IMG/VR virus record: IMGVR_UViG_3300029990_000012
Coordinates: 1 to 47,948 of that record
Length of the DNA stretch: 47,948 nt
Origin: a virus
Reading direction: 5' to 3' (one strand)
The notes beneath the pieces are model-generated. The model did no database searches and was not told the origin of the DNA. It saw only the letters and a list, made by a program, of their open reading frames with translations. Shown here piece after piece: positions 7,388 to 13,799 of this stretch. How positions within the stretch are numbered: the stretch's first letter is position 1; every line of letters begins with the position of its first letter. A program made the translations under genes and the position numbers.

Positions 7388-7468
7388 AGCGGGTTTGCAG
7401 AATCGAACTGCGGCTTGCCAGCACCCCTTCGGATTAGGTATCCGATGCTCTCCATAAGCTAAACCCGC
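7388..7468 (-). tRNA. Atypical tRNA, anticodon CCU by position (Arg?)
   Basis: Cloverleaf on the minus strand: acceptor GCGGGTT/AACCCGC (7 bp), TA, D-arm GCTT-ATGGA-GAGC, anticodon stem TCGGA/TCCGA with loop TACCTAA, 16-base variable region, T-arm CGCAG-TTCGATT-CTGCA (one mismatch), discriminator T, CCA not encoded. Numbered canonically the anticodon is CCU (Arg AGG codon), but position 33 is A rather than the near-universal U. The long variable region resembles class II tRNAs, whereas arginine tRNAs are class I. It may be a decayed or specialised tRNA. Confidence 0.7.
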
Positions 7469-7474
7469 ATTGTT

Positions 7475-7549
7475 TGGTGGTCCGCCACGGTTACGATCCG
7501 TGCCCTACGACTTATGAGGTCGTTGTTCTCACCAGTGAACTATCAGACC
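7475..7549 (-). tRNA. tRNA-Met (CAU), or tRNA-Ile2 if lysidine-modified
   Basis: Acceptor GGTCTG/CGGACC with a mismatch at 7-66, D-arm GTTC-ACTGGTGA-GAAC, anticodon stem ACGAC/GTCGT with loop CTCATAA (anticodon CAU, U33 present), T-arm CACGG-ATCGTAA-CCGTG, discriminator A and an encoded CCA. The T-loop begins A rather than T. A promoter with perfect consensus boxes lies just upstream (7561-7589). Confidence 0.88.
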
Positions 7550-7560
7550 AGTAAAACTAC

Positions 7561-7589
7561 ATTATACAGCAACTTTCAGAGCATGTCAA
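7561..7589 (-). promoter_or_regulatory. Perfect consensus sigma70 promoter for the tRNA genes
   Basis: Minus strand TTGACA, exactly 17 bases, TATAAT; the -10 ends 12 bases from the tRNA-Met 5' end. It overlaps the 3' end of the 65-residue gene. Both boxes match consensus at all twelve positions. Confidence 0.88.
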
Positions 7590-7773
7590 CCATCTTCATA
7601 TTAATCTTGTAATAACGATTATTCGATTGCATATCTGCCTTAACATGTAGCCAAGCATTACGAAATACATTCTTCTGTGCGTGTAACACATCCATGATAT
7701 ACACAAGGGGCATGATAGCAATACACAAGATATAGGCGATGTGTATTTTTATGCGTTTAATTTGTTTGTTCAT
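7576..7773 (-). CDS. Small membrane-anchored protein, 65 aa
   Basis: A positive start (MNKQIKRIKIH) leads into one hydrophobic segment (IAYILCIAIMPLVYIM), then a polar C-terminus: an N-in single-pass topology. It starts directly after rtcB (ends 7775) and its 3' end contains the tRNA promoter. No family recognised. Confidence 0.6.
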   Translation of the reverse strand: MNKQIKRIKIHIAYILCIAIMPLVYIMDVLHAQKNVFRNAWLHVKADMQSNNRYYKINMKMVDML

Positions 7774-7774
7774 G

Positions 7775-8914
7775 TCAACCCTTGATATTAATAATAGGTT
7801 TTACGTGCGTAATTACTTCAACAAGTGGTTCTTGCAATCGTATTACATCGAAGATATTTTTATATGCAAAAGGTGCTTCGTCTAGCGTATCCTTCGTAAC
7901 AAGCGCAGTAACTTGTCCCATTGTTGCACAAAAGTCTTCCATGTTCAACACACGTTGAGCCTCTTTACGTCCTAGCACGCGACCCGCACCGTGAGACGAA
8001 GAGTACAGCGAGGCGGGATTGCCTTTTCCGCACACAATAAACGAGCCATCGCGCATGTTGCCGGGGATCACGCCCATCATGCCCTCTTCAGCGTGCGTAG
8101 CGCCCTTACGGTGAATCCAGACCTCGCAAATCACATCGGGGAGTTCGATGGACGTACATTCCGCATGGTTGTGATTGCGATTAATTGTTTCATCAAACAG
8201 TGCAGAACCTTCGCAAGTACGTTGTACAGCCTTTTCTACACGTTGTAACATTTCATAACGATTAGCAAGAGCAAATTCGAGGCAGAAATTCAAATCCTTG
8301 ATGTAATCCTTACCGTCTTGAGTGTTTACATCAAAGCCAAAGAACCCTTCTCGTGCTTTTCCGTCTCCAGAAGCAAGGCGCATATAATGAGTTGCAACAG
8401 CATGCCCAATTCCACGAGAACCTGAGTGAATAATAAACCACACTTGACCTTCACTGTTTGCACCAACTTCAATAAAGTGATTTCCTCCCCCAAGTGATCC
8501 AAGTTGTCGAAGCCCATTCTTTGCAAAGATTTTCTCTGTTGCAAGAGAACGTTCAATCCCCTCCCAATTCTTCCAGGGAGTGTCTTTCTGGTTGTGGGAG
8601 AATCCAACAGGAATATCTCGATAAATCTGGTCAAATATTTGCTTTGCATTGTTGCGAATGTCTTGTTCATTGAACGTGGTAGGAACAGCACACATGCCAC
8701 AGCCAATGTCATAGCCAACCATTGCAGGAAACACCGTGTCTTTACACGCAACGACAGCTCCAATGGGCAACGTGTAGCCTGCATGGGCGTCGGGCATTAG
8801 TGCTCCTTGCACAACACAATCAAGTTGCATTGCTGCTTCGAATTGATTGAGAGCTTCTTGCTCAATTACTTCAGCAAAGATATTGTACGGCTTAGTTGTA
8901 TTAATCTTTAGCAT
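7775..8914 (-). CDS. rtcB: RtcB-family RNA ligase
   Basis: A 379-residue RtcB, slightly shorter than the usual ~400. RtcB joins RNA 2',3'-cyclic phosphate or 3'-phosphate ends to 5'-OH ends using GTP and Mn2+. Visible motifs: MVGYDIGCGM (metal ligand Cys72), GSLGGGNHFIEV (His146), IHSGSRGIGH (His163), and SSHGAGR with the guanylylated His308. All key residues are present, so the enzyme is probably active. The ATG at 8914 has AAGGAG upstream. It lies directly upstream of two tRNA genes on the same strand, which suggests repair of tRNAs cut by host anticodon nucleases. Confidence 0.95.
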   Translation of the reverse strand: MLKINTTKPYNIFAEVIEQEALNQFEAAMQLDCVVQGALMPDAHAGYTLPIGAVVACKDTVFPAMVGYDIGCGMCAVPTTFNEQDIRNNAKQIFDQIYRDIPVGFSHNQKDTPWKNWEGIERSLATEKIFAKNGLRQLGSLGGGNHFIEVGANSEGQVWFIIHSGSRGIGHAVATHYMRLASGDGKAREGFFGFDVNTQDGKDYIKDLNFCLEFALANRYEMLQRVEKAVQRTCEGSALFDETINRNHNHAECTSIELPDVICEVWIHRKGATHAEEGMMGVIPGNMRDGSFIVCGKGNPASLYSSSHGAGRVLGRKEAQRVLNMEDFCATMGQVTALVTKDTLDEAPFAYKNIFDVIRLQEPLVEVITHVKPIINIKG

Positions 8915-8923
8915 ATCATCTCC

Positions 8924-9034
8924 TTAAATAGTCATAAACGCTCTATAATCGATTTGTTTAGTCCTCCCTATACACACGTAGCCACAATGTTGTAATAAGC
9001 GCTTACAGCGCGTTTCTGTGCGTTGTAGAGGCAT
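8924..9034 (-). CDS. Possible 36-residue basic peptide
   Basis: An open frame filling the gap between the 94-residue gene and rtcB: it begins four bases past the upstream stop and its TAA overlaps the rtcB AAGGAG. The product is basic with three cysteines (TRCKRLLQHCGYVC). There is no clear Shine-Dalgarno sequence. The segment includes a GCGCTGTAAGCGC micro-hairpin, so it may instead be non-coding leader. Confidence 0.3.
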   Translation of the reverse strand: MPLQRTETRCKRLLQHCGYVCIGRTKQIDYRAFMTI

Positions 9035-9037
9035 ATT

Positions 9038-9322
9038 CTATTCTTTATATTGCTTCAATGTTCTCAGCACATCAAGAAACGCCTCATGTTTCCAATTATC
9101 AGCAATTTCTTCCTGTGTTGCTTTATCTCCACGTTTCCACTCAATATCTCCGTTATGATGATTCTCTCCATCATAGAGATACCAATATCCGTCTTTGCTG
9201 ATGTGTGAGTAGCCATCATATTTGCTTGGTGCTTTATAATACAATTTCTCAATTGCGTCAACAAGTTCATAAGCAGATACGTCAACTTTTACATTAGTTG
9301 TTTGTTTTCCTGATAGTTGCAT
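9038..9322 (-). CDS. Hypothetical protein, 94 aa
   Basis: A soluble alpha/beta protein rich in aromatic residues in the middle (DGYWYLYDGENHHNGDIEW) with an amphipathic C-terminal helix ending LRTLKQYKE. AAGGAG precedes the ATG at 9322. It is one gene of a run of small early genes; no family recognised. Confidence 0.75.
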   Translation of the reverse strand: MQLSGKQTTNVKVDVSAYELVDAIEKLYYKAPSKYDGYSHISKDGYWYLYDGENHHNGDIEWKRGDKATQEEIADNWKHEAFLDVLRTLKQYKE

Positions 9323-9331
9323 AATTACTCC

Positions 9332-9652
9332 TTAATTATACGGTGAATACTGTGTATCAATAATCTCTACAACATCTCCAACTTTACGACACAAAATAGC
9401 GCAATATTTATCTCCATGGGCGGTCTTATCCCAATCAATAAACATTCTAACATCCGACTTCTCTGCAACGTTGAGTTTCTTCTGCAGATCATCAATTTGT
9501 GATTGCATGTATTTGAGGTGTTGTTGTACTGCTGCAATGGTTTTATTAGAGATTGCGGCGTGATCGCCGCGCGCCTCATCATATCCACAACTATAACTCT
9601 CGTTAAGAGCATTTCCAACAATCTTAATAATATCTTGATGGTCGTTATACAT
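9332..9652 (-). CDS. Hypothetical coiled-coil protein, 106 aa
   Basis: Residues 36-66 form a heptad-like helix (AAVQQHLKYMQSQIDDLQKK), followed by a beta-rich C-terminal part with VVEIIDTQYS. The ATG at 9652 overlaps the end of the upstream gene by eight bases, so the pair is translationally coupled. No family recognised. Confidence 0.75.
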   Translation of the reverse strand: MYNDHQDIIKIVGNALNESYSCGYDEARGDHAAISNKTIAAVQQHLKYMQSQIDDLQKKLNVAEKSDVRMFIDWDKTAHGDKYCAILCRKVGDVVEIIDTQYSPYN

Positions 9653-9878
9653 TTTGCTTATTCCTTTCTACAAGCATTGCATCTGCCATCGCATAAGCGT
9701 CTTTTGCAACTCCAATTCGCCAGCCTTCAACATATCCTTGAATATCTGCGTCCTTGCAATAATCAGAATATACGGCTGGAAGAATCTTAGCAGCAAAATA
9801 ATCACGAATTGTAATCTCGTCAGTATTACTTTCCTTGGCCTTCTTAATTCTTGCAAAGGCTCGTTCATCAATGTCCAT
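9645..9878 (-). CDS. Small conserved-type phage protein, 77 aa
   Basis: It contains ITIRDYFAAKILPAVY followed by VAKDAYAMADAMLVERNK, an arrangement I recognise from small phage early proteins of unknown function. The ATG at 9878 is preferred to an upstream GTG because GAAAGG lies seven bases before it. That Shine-Dalgarno sequence can pair with an upstream CCTTTC (see 9887-9928). Confidence 0.7.
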   Translation of the reverse strand: MDIDERAFARIKKAKESNTDEITIRDYFAAKILPAVYSDYCKDADIQGYVEGWRIGVAKDAYAMADAMLVERNKQNV

Positions 9879-9886
9879 ATTTAGCA

Positions 9887-9928
9887 CCTTTCGAGATGTT
9901 AATCGAGAAAGGAAGTGACGAATGTCAC
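9887..9928 (-). promoter_or_regulatory. Structured leader that can hide a ribosome binding site
   Basis: On the transcript a hairpin GTGAC-ATTC-GTCAC is followed by CCTTTC, which can pair with GAAAGG, the Shine-Dalgarno sequence of the 9645-9878 gene. A near-identical design precedes the 11165-11362 gene. Translational control is an inference. Confidence 0.45.
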
Positions 9929-10269
9929 CCCTCCATATTCAGTTGTTCAATGCAGCCATTATTCGTTGTGTAGAAGACGTGCTCTATGCCATATTGCTTG
10001 ATCGCCTCACAACACACAGGACAAGGCATAGCATTCATCATCTTTCCTTGCTTATTGTAACGGCTTACGTGTAAAGTATGAATAGATTGTCCTCGTGAGC
10101 GAATTATAGCAGAAATCTCAGCATGAAGATATTGTTTAGCTGGAAATCCTGCTTTACAAGCAAATAGTTTCTGCAATGGGTGCGTCTTGCTATAAGAATT
10201 AGTTGCGCTAGACAACAACTTTCCATTCTTGCTATAGCATTGTGCTGAAAGAATATGTTTTGTGTTCAT
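9925..10269 (-). CDS. Zinc-dependent nucleotide/nucleoside deaminase-fold protein
   Basis: A 114-residue protein with the cytidine-deaminase signature: LHAEISAII (zinc-binding His and proton-relay Glu) and PCPVCCEAI (the PCxxC zinc cysteines), followed by GIEHVFYTTN. Members deaminate cytosine or adenine in nucleotides, nucleosides or tRNA; the substrate here cannot be told. It starts with ATG overlapping the NADAR stop codon (ATGA), so the two are translationally coupled. Confidence 0.85.
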   Translation of the reverse strand: MNTKHILSAQCYSKNGKLLSSATNSYSKTHPLQKLFACKAGFPAKQYLHAEISAIIRSRGQSIHTLHVSRYNKQGKMMNAMPCPVCCEAIKQYGIEHVFYTTNNGCIEQLNMEG

Positions 10270-10688
10270 TGCTCTTGCAGAAACTTACGTTGTTGCATTA
10301 GCAATTTACCAAGATTGTTACTACCTTTTCCGTTGCACACGCCCCAAAAGGTGTCTCCCCAACGGTTGCCTTCAACAATATTTACATCTCCAGTAGCAAT
10401 CAGCTCCTTTGCAAGAAGGCTTCCTACTTTAAACTTCTGTTTAATCAAATCTGACATTACTTGAAGTTTAACTTGTTCCCACTCGGGCCTCATTGGAACT
10501 TTACGCCCGTCGCGCTTTGACTGTCCAGCAGTGCACCAAACAAAGTCTTCCCTATTTTCTGCGGAAGTCTTAGCTGCTTGGTATGCATTTTCTATGGAAG
10601 GGAAAGTAACTCCGTCAAGCTCTACACAGGCAGGCCAGAAGTTACTAAGCCAACGAAATTCTCCTTGAAACTCTTCAATATCTTTCAT
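10266..10688 (-). CDS. NADAR-family (YbiA-like) protein
   Basis: A 140-residue protein with the NADAR/DUF1768 hallmarks: FRWLSNFWPACVELDG at the N-terminus, FPSIENAYQAAK, RPEWEQVKLQVM and a C-terminal NRWGDTFWGVCNGKGSNNLGKLL. Characterised family members act as N-glycosidases on ADP-ribosylated or riboflavin-pathway substrates, and some remove ADP-ribose from guanine in DNA. In a phage this fits NAD metabolism or counter-defence, but the substrate is not deducible. It overlaps both neighbours by four bases (ATGA). AAGGAG precedes the ATG. Confidence 0.9.
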   Translation of the reverse strand: MKDIEEFQGEFRWLSNFWPACVELDGVTFPSIENAYQAAKTSAENREDFVWCTAGQSKRDGRKVPMRPEWEQVKLQVMSDLIKQKFKVGSLLAKELIATGDVNIVEGNRWGDTFWGVCNGKGSNNLGKLLMQQRKFLQEQ

Positions 10689-10861
10689 TTCTGTTCTCCT
10701 TCCGTTCCAACATTATCTAGATCCGCGTCTTCTTTAAGTGGCCCCATATAGTCCTCCCCAAAGAACAATTTATCTTGACAATGATATTTAGACGTAATCC
10801 ACATATGGAACAAATATGGAAGGACAACAAGCAATGCAATTACAACAATGAATTCAAACAT
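10685..10861 (-). CDS. Small membrane protein, 58 aa
   Basis: One hydrophobic N-terminal segment (FEFIVVIALLVVLPYLFHMW) is followed by an acidic cytosolic or periplasmic tail (DYMGPLKEDADLDNVG). The ATG at 10861 has CGGAG upstream and nearly abuts the stop codon of the 25-residue peptide gene. Not recognised. Confidence 0.7.
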   Translation of the reverse strand: MFEFIVVIALLVVLPYLFHMWITSKYHCQDKLFFGEDYMGPLKEDADLDNVGTEGEQK

Positions 10862-10862
10862 T

Positions 10863-10940
10863 TTATTTACTCCGTAGAATACTAAGTTTAACAATTATAA
10901 CTCCGAACGATATTCCGACAATAAAAGCAATTGCTGTCAT
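10863..10940 (-). CDS. 25-residue transmembrane mini-protein
   Basis: The frame encodes MTAIAFIVGISFGVIIVKLS then ILRSK. It has a good ribosome binding site (AGAGGAATAAC before the ATG), a single membrane-spanning helix and a positive end. It is tightly packed between two other genes with gaps of one base, which argues that it is real despite its size. Function unknown. Confidence 0.6.
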   Translation of the reverse strand: MTAIAFIVGISFGVIIVKLSILRSK

Positions 10941-10941
10941 G

Positions 10942-11163
10942 TTATTCCTCTTTAATAGACATCATAACAGGAAACTCTGACATTGAATAGTCGTATTCAA
11001 CACCGACATCCATTTGTGGTGCTATATGGTCGTAATGCCCATGTGGATACGCCCAATTAAAACAATAGCGCTCAGCATCTTCCTTTCGGTCAAATGAATC
11101 TTGTTCCCATGAAGAGTACCCATAGGACGAACAACGTTTTCCATCTTGATAGCATACAAACAT
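10942..11163 (-). CDS. Hypothetical protein, 73 aa
   Basis: An aromatic, acidic small protein (CSSYGYSSWEQDSFDRKEDA) that looks like a compact soluble domain. The ATG at 11163 is chosen because AAGGAG lies upstream; a longer frame starts at 11184 but lacks one. No family recognised. Confidence 0.7.
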   Translation of the reverse strand: MFVCYQDGKRCSSYGYSSWEQDSFDRKEDAERYCFNWAYPHGHYDHIAPQMDVGVEYDYSMSEFPVMMSIKEE

Positions 11164-11164
11164 G

Positions 11165-11362
11165 TCAACTCTCCTTGTTAGCAATGTATTCGTTAATGTG
11201 TGCAGTAATCTGCAAGATTGTATCTTCTCGCAATTTTACCAGTTTGTCAAGTGTTTCATCTTGTCGTAGAGAATCTCCTTTGTCACATGCAGCAGCCATT
11301 TCAACTCCAAGATATGCTGCTTGACGAGTTGCTTCATGTACAATTTGTTCCAATGTTTGCAT
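11165..11362 (-). CDS. Hypothetical helical protein, 65 aa
   Basis: An all-helical small protein beginning MQTLEQIVHEATRQAAYLGV. The ATG at 11362 has GAAAGG eight bases upstream. Longer frames could start at an in-frame ATG 15 bases further upstream (11377) or a TTG at 11404. The ribosome binding site is embedded in an inverted repeat (11368-11391). Confidence 0.65.
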   Translation of the reverse strand: MQTLEQIVHEATRQAAYLGVEMAAACDKGDSLRQDETLDKLVKLREDTILQITAHINEYIANKES

Positions 11363-11367
11363 GTTAG

Positions 11368-11405
11368 AGCCTTTCATTTCATGAAAGGGCTTGGCTACCG
11401 CCAAG
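11368..11405 (-). promoter_or_regulatory. Structured leader that can hide a ribosome binding site
   Basis: The transcript contains CTTGGC-GGTA-GCCAAG followed by AGCCCTTTCAT and its partner ATGAAAGGCT. The second stem pairs the GAAAGG Shine-Dalgarno sequence of the 11165-11362 gene. Same two-hairpin logic as 9887-9928. Confidence 0.45.
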
Positions 11406-11414
11406 TCTCCTTAG

Positions 11415-11900
11415 TTATTCAATATTAAACGACGTTGTAACACTTCCTTCAGGAACAACCATCTCGATTACTTTGTGATTCCTGTTGGCCTTCATGTCAA
11501 TAAGAGTAGTCCACCAGTTGACAACTACCTTCTCGTATTGAATAGTGACATGTGGAGTAATCTTGTTGTCTTCAATAATTGTAACAGGGCTTGCGTCAAA
11601 TGTATACTTCTTTTTACCATTTCCACTTTTAATGAACGTCGAATATTTATCAACGGAGTTGATTGAGCCACTTCCGAATACAAAGTTGCCATGCAGTTGG
11701 TCTTTTGATGTTGCTGAATAAATATCAACAGTGTAATATCGTATGGTTGTTGGAGTTGTAATATATACAAGGCTCATTACCACAATTAGTAATGCTGCAC
11801 CAATGAGAATACCAAACCCTACCCCAAAGAACAATCCATCATATCTGTTGGCATAAACAAACCACACAACAAAAATAATGTACAAACTAATCCAAAACAT
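11415..11900 (-). CDS. Membrane protein with extracytoplasmic beta domain, 161 aa
   Basis: Two hydrophobic segments at residues 2-18 and 24-48 are followed by a ~110-residue polar, beta-rich domain (TIRYYTVDIYSATSKDQL, VTIQYEKVVVNWWTT). Topology suggests an N-terminal membrane hairpin holding a soluble domain. It has its own promoter at 11931-11959. AAAGGAA precedes the ATG. Superinfection exclusion or another envelope function is possible but unsupported. Confidence 0.7.
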   Translation of the reverse strand: MFWISLYIIFVVWFVYANRYDGLFFGVGFGILIGAALLIVVMSLVYITTPTTIRYYTVDIYSATSKDQLHGNFVFGSGSINSVDKYSTFIKSGNGKKKYTFDASPVTIIEDNKITPHVTIQYEKVVVNWWTTLIDMKANRNHKVIEMVVPEGSVTTSFNIE

Positions 11901-11930
11901 ATTGGTTCCTTTCGTTATACGATATGAAGC

Positions 11931-11959
11931 ATTCTATATGATTATTTGTGCTGTGTCAA
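11931..11959 (-). promoter_or_regulatory. Sigma70 promoter
   Basis: Minus strand TTGACA, 17 bases, TAGAAT. It lies at the end of the 11956-12126 gene and drives the 161-residue membrane protein and genes further left. Confidence 0.65.
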
Positions 11960-12126
11960 GAGGAATGTTGCATCATGTAATATGCAAAGAACAATACTAG
12001 ACATATTGAAGCAGAGTGCATACATCCGATAAGTGCACAGAGAAATGGATAAGTGTCATCAAGACTATTAAACATTAAGACCGAAAGGGTTGCTGCTATA
12101 ATTATAAACAAAGCAATCCATATCAT
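11956..12126 (-). CDS. Small two-helix membrane protein, 56 aa
   Basis: Two hydrophobic helices (IWIALFIIIAATLSVLMF and ASICLVLFFAYYMM) are separated by a short polar turn. The ATG at 12126 is chosen because AAGGAG precedes it. Not recognised. Confidence 0.7.
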   Translation of the reverse strand: MIWIALFIIIAATLSVLMFNSLDDTYPFLCALIGCMHSASICLVLFFAYYMMQHSS

Positions 12127-12154
12127 AAAAATCTCCTTGTTAAAATGTGGTTTC

Positions 12155-12310
12155 TCATTCAAACAATCTAAACGACCATTCGTCACACAATGGACATGGC
12201 TGTATTACAGCTTGTTGATCCGTTAGGATACGTTGACAGAAGGAACATGTCCATTCTTTGTCTAATTGTTCGTCTGCTTCGCTATCATGTTGGATTTGGG
12301 AGGATTGCAT
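12155..12310 (-). CDS. Zinc-ribbon mini-protein, 51 aa
   Basis: The frame encodes an acidic N-terminus, then WTCSFCQRIL and PCPLCDEW: two C-x2-C knuckles 16 residues apart, a rubredoxin-like zinc ribbon. The ATG at 12310 has AAAAAGGAG nine bases upstream. It overlaps the end of the 12262-12777 gene by 49 bases in another frame. Zinc binding is inferred from spacing. Confidence 0.65.
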   Translation of the reverse strand: MQSSQIQHDSEADEQLDKEWTCSFCQRILTDQQAVIQPCPLCDEWSFRLFE

Positions 12311-12777
12311 GTTAGGGCCACTCCTTTTTGCGTTAGTAAATCAACTGCTTCGTCTTCATCCACAGCATTGTCACCTGAAACAATAATCTCGTCAACATAT
12401 TCAAGAAGATCGTGCTCATCTGCAATTCCACCACTAATTACCTCATCACAAGACCTAAACATATTGCTCGGACACGTATATTCTTCGTAATAATATCTTT
12501 GGGAATCTGCATCTTTATGAAAAGACCACTTGTTGCCGTCTGCGATAAAAACAACGTTCGTGTCTCTAATACGGAGTAATACTTTCGTCTTAAAGCATTC
12601 CTCATTGAGTACAACTTGATTTGACGACAATCCACCGCTTGAAAATATAATAGAAATTCTCTTACCACAAGATGAGCATACCCAGTTGTACTCAACACCG
12701 CAGGAATGAGGCCCAACAACAAAACTTAGTGTTTCTTCGTTGCATTGTATGCAGTTATGAGTGTAGGTCGTTCTCAT
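12262..12777 (-). CDS. Putative zinc-binding protein, 171 aa
   Basis: The N-terminal 40 residues carry two C-x2-C pairs (NCIQCNEE and WVCSSCGK), a zinc ribbon. The rest is acidic and mixed alpha/beta, with DEDEAVDLLTQKG near the C-terminus. The ATG at 12777 is chosen because AAGGAG precedes it. No family recognised. Confidence 0.7.
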   Translation of the reverse strand: MRTTYTHNCIQCNEETLSFVVGPHSCGVEYNWVCSSCGKRISIIFSSGGLSSNQVVLNEECFKTKVLLRIRDTNVVFIADGNKWSFHKDADSQRYYYEEYTCPSNMFRSCDEVISGGIADEHDLLEYVDEIIVSGDNAVDEDEAVDLLTQKGVALTCNPPKSNMIAKQTNN

Positions 12778-12793
12778 GTTATTCTCCTTAATT

Positions 12794-13324
12794 TTAAAAT
12801 GGCAAAACCATATCATCGTTTGAGTAGTTGTACTGTTTAACTCTCTTTGTAGGCAGTTCAGAGGCTGTCATATACCCTTGGTCACTATCTTCCAGTGCTT
12901 GCACTATTTCAATATCCTCTTTCACAGGCTTCGTACCAAATGCCCTAGTTTCAATCTCTGCAAACAGTCTGAAGTTGCTATTCAACACGTCCACAGCAGA
13001 ATACACGTTCTTCCATGTGTCGTCAACTCTTTTCTTTGTCTTCACAACAAGCCCAACATCCTCAAGCTTCTTGATAGACCTGTTCACAGTCTTTCTGTCG
13101 AATCCTAACGTCATCGCTACAGAATCTTGGGATTCAAACATGTCTTTCTTATTAACTTTAAACCAATTCGATTGCTGGTAAATATAAGAATACACCATCT
13201 TATCATGGACTGTTATTTCGCACTCAATTCCAGTATCTGTATTCAGCACAATACCAGCCATCAGAATTGGTTCATAGATTCTTATATAATTGTTTGCTAC
13301 TACAACCTTCCGCTTCTTTTCCAT
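12794..13324 (-). CDS. Winged-helix/HTH DNA-binding protein, 176 aa
   Basis: After a basic N-terminus the protein has a helix-turn-helix of the replication-initiator or MarR type: DSVAMTLGFDRKTVNRSIKK followed by LEDVGLVVKTKKR, the recognition helix and wing. The C-terminal 50 residues are polar and probably disordered. The ATG at 13324 has AAGGGGG upstream; a longer frame from 13375 lacks a site. Near the start of the leftward operon it may be an early regulator or a replication protein; both remain open. Confidence 0.75.
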   Translation of the reverse strand: MEKKRKVVVANNYIRIYEPILMAGIVLNTDTGIECEITVHDKMVYSYIYQQSNWFKVNKKDMFESQDSVAMTLGFDRKTVNRSIKKLEDVGLVVKTKKRVDDTWKNVYSAVDVLNSNFRLFAEIETRAFGTKPVKEDIEIVQALEDSDQGYMTASELPTKRVKQYNYSNDDMVLPF

Positions 13325-13451
13325 CTTCTGCCCCCTTATGTGAGCCATCCATCTCTTTTTGTACAAGTTCAACAATGAAAGTGTGAATACTTCTATCTCC
13401 GCAGTTCTCTTTAAGCCACAAGAACATCGGAGACTTAAATTTTACTTGCAT
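13272..13451 (-). CDS. Small hypothetical protein, 59 aa
   Basis: The frame begins MQVKFKSPMFLWLKENCGDR and continues with SIHTFIVELVQKEM, a short beta strand then a helix reminiscent of ribbon-helix-helix folds. The ATG at 13451 directly follows the upstream stop codon, suggesting coupling. It overlaps the HTH gene by 53 bases in another frame. Confidence 0.5.
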   Translation of the reverse strand: MQVKFKSPMFLWLKENCGDRSIHTFIVELVQKEMDGSHKGAEDGKEAEGCSSKQLYKNL

Positions 13452-13452
13452 G

Positions 13453-13674
13453 TCAGTTTCCCTCCAACATTTCTTTCTTTAGTTGATCCGCTTTAAGTAT
13501 GATACGATACTTCTTTGCTAACTTTCTTGCCTCAATAATCTTATCAACAACCTCTCTTTTACCAAGCCTCTTGTGGTACTCAAGTTGAGAGTATGTGTTT
13601 GCTGCTGAAGTTGCAGCGATGTGCCAAGCACACTGTTCTACATCAGAATTTATCCAATCAAACAATTTAGTCAC
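13453..13674 (-). CDS. Small hypothetical protein, 73 aa
   Basis: The first gene of the leftward early operon, just after the promoter at 13696-13724. It is helical and basic, starting MTKLFDWINSDVEQCAWHIA with a C-terminal run ARKLAKKYRIILKADQLKKE. AGGAG precedes the ATG. First-gene position suggests immediate-early expression; function unknown. Confidence 0.7.
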   Translation of the reverse strand: MTKLFDWINSDVEQCAWHIAATSAANTYSQLEYHKRLGKREVVDKIIEARKLAKKYRIILKADQLKKEMLEGN

Positions 13675-13695
13675 TCCTATCTAAGTAGTACAACC

Positions 13696-13724
13696 ATTAT
13701 ACACCTTCTTCGTATTAAAGTCAA
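13696..13724 (-). promoter_or_regulatory. Main leftward early promoter
   Basis: Minus strand TTGACT, 17 bases, TATAAT, 22 bases upstream of the first leftward gene. It is divergent from the rightward promoter at 14284-14312, with micro-hairpin island 3 between them. Confidence 0.8.
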
Positions 13725-13799
13725 TACCGGGATAAAAATAAATATGTGTCAGCAAGTACATAGTACCAGAAAAGGACTATGTATATTTATATCAATAGT

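Noticed and set aside
7388-7468. tRNA as an amber suppressor (loop contains CUA)
   Set aside because: The symmetric anticodon stem TCGGA/TCCGA centres the loop on CCU; CUA is one base out of register, so it should not read UAG.
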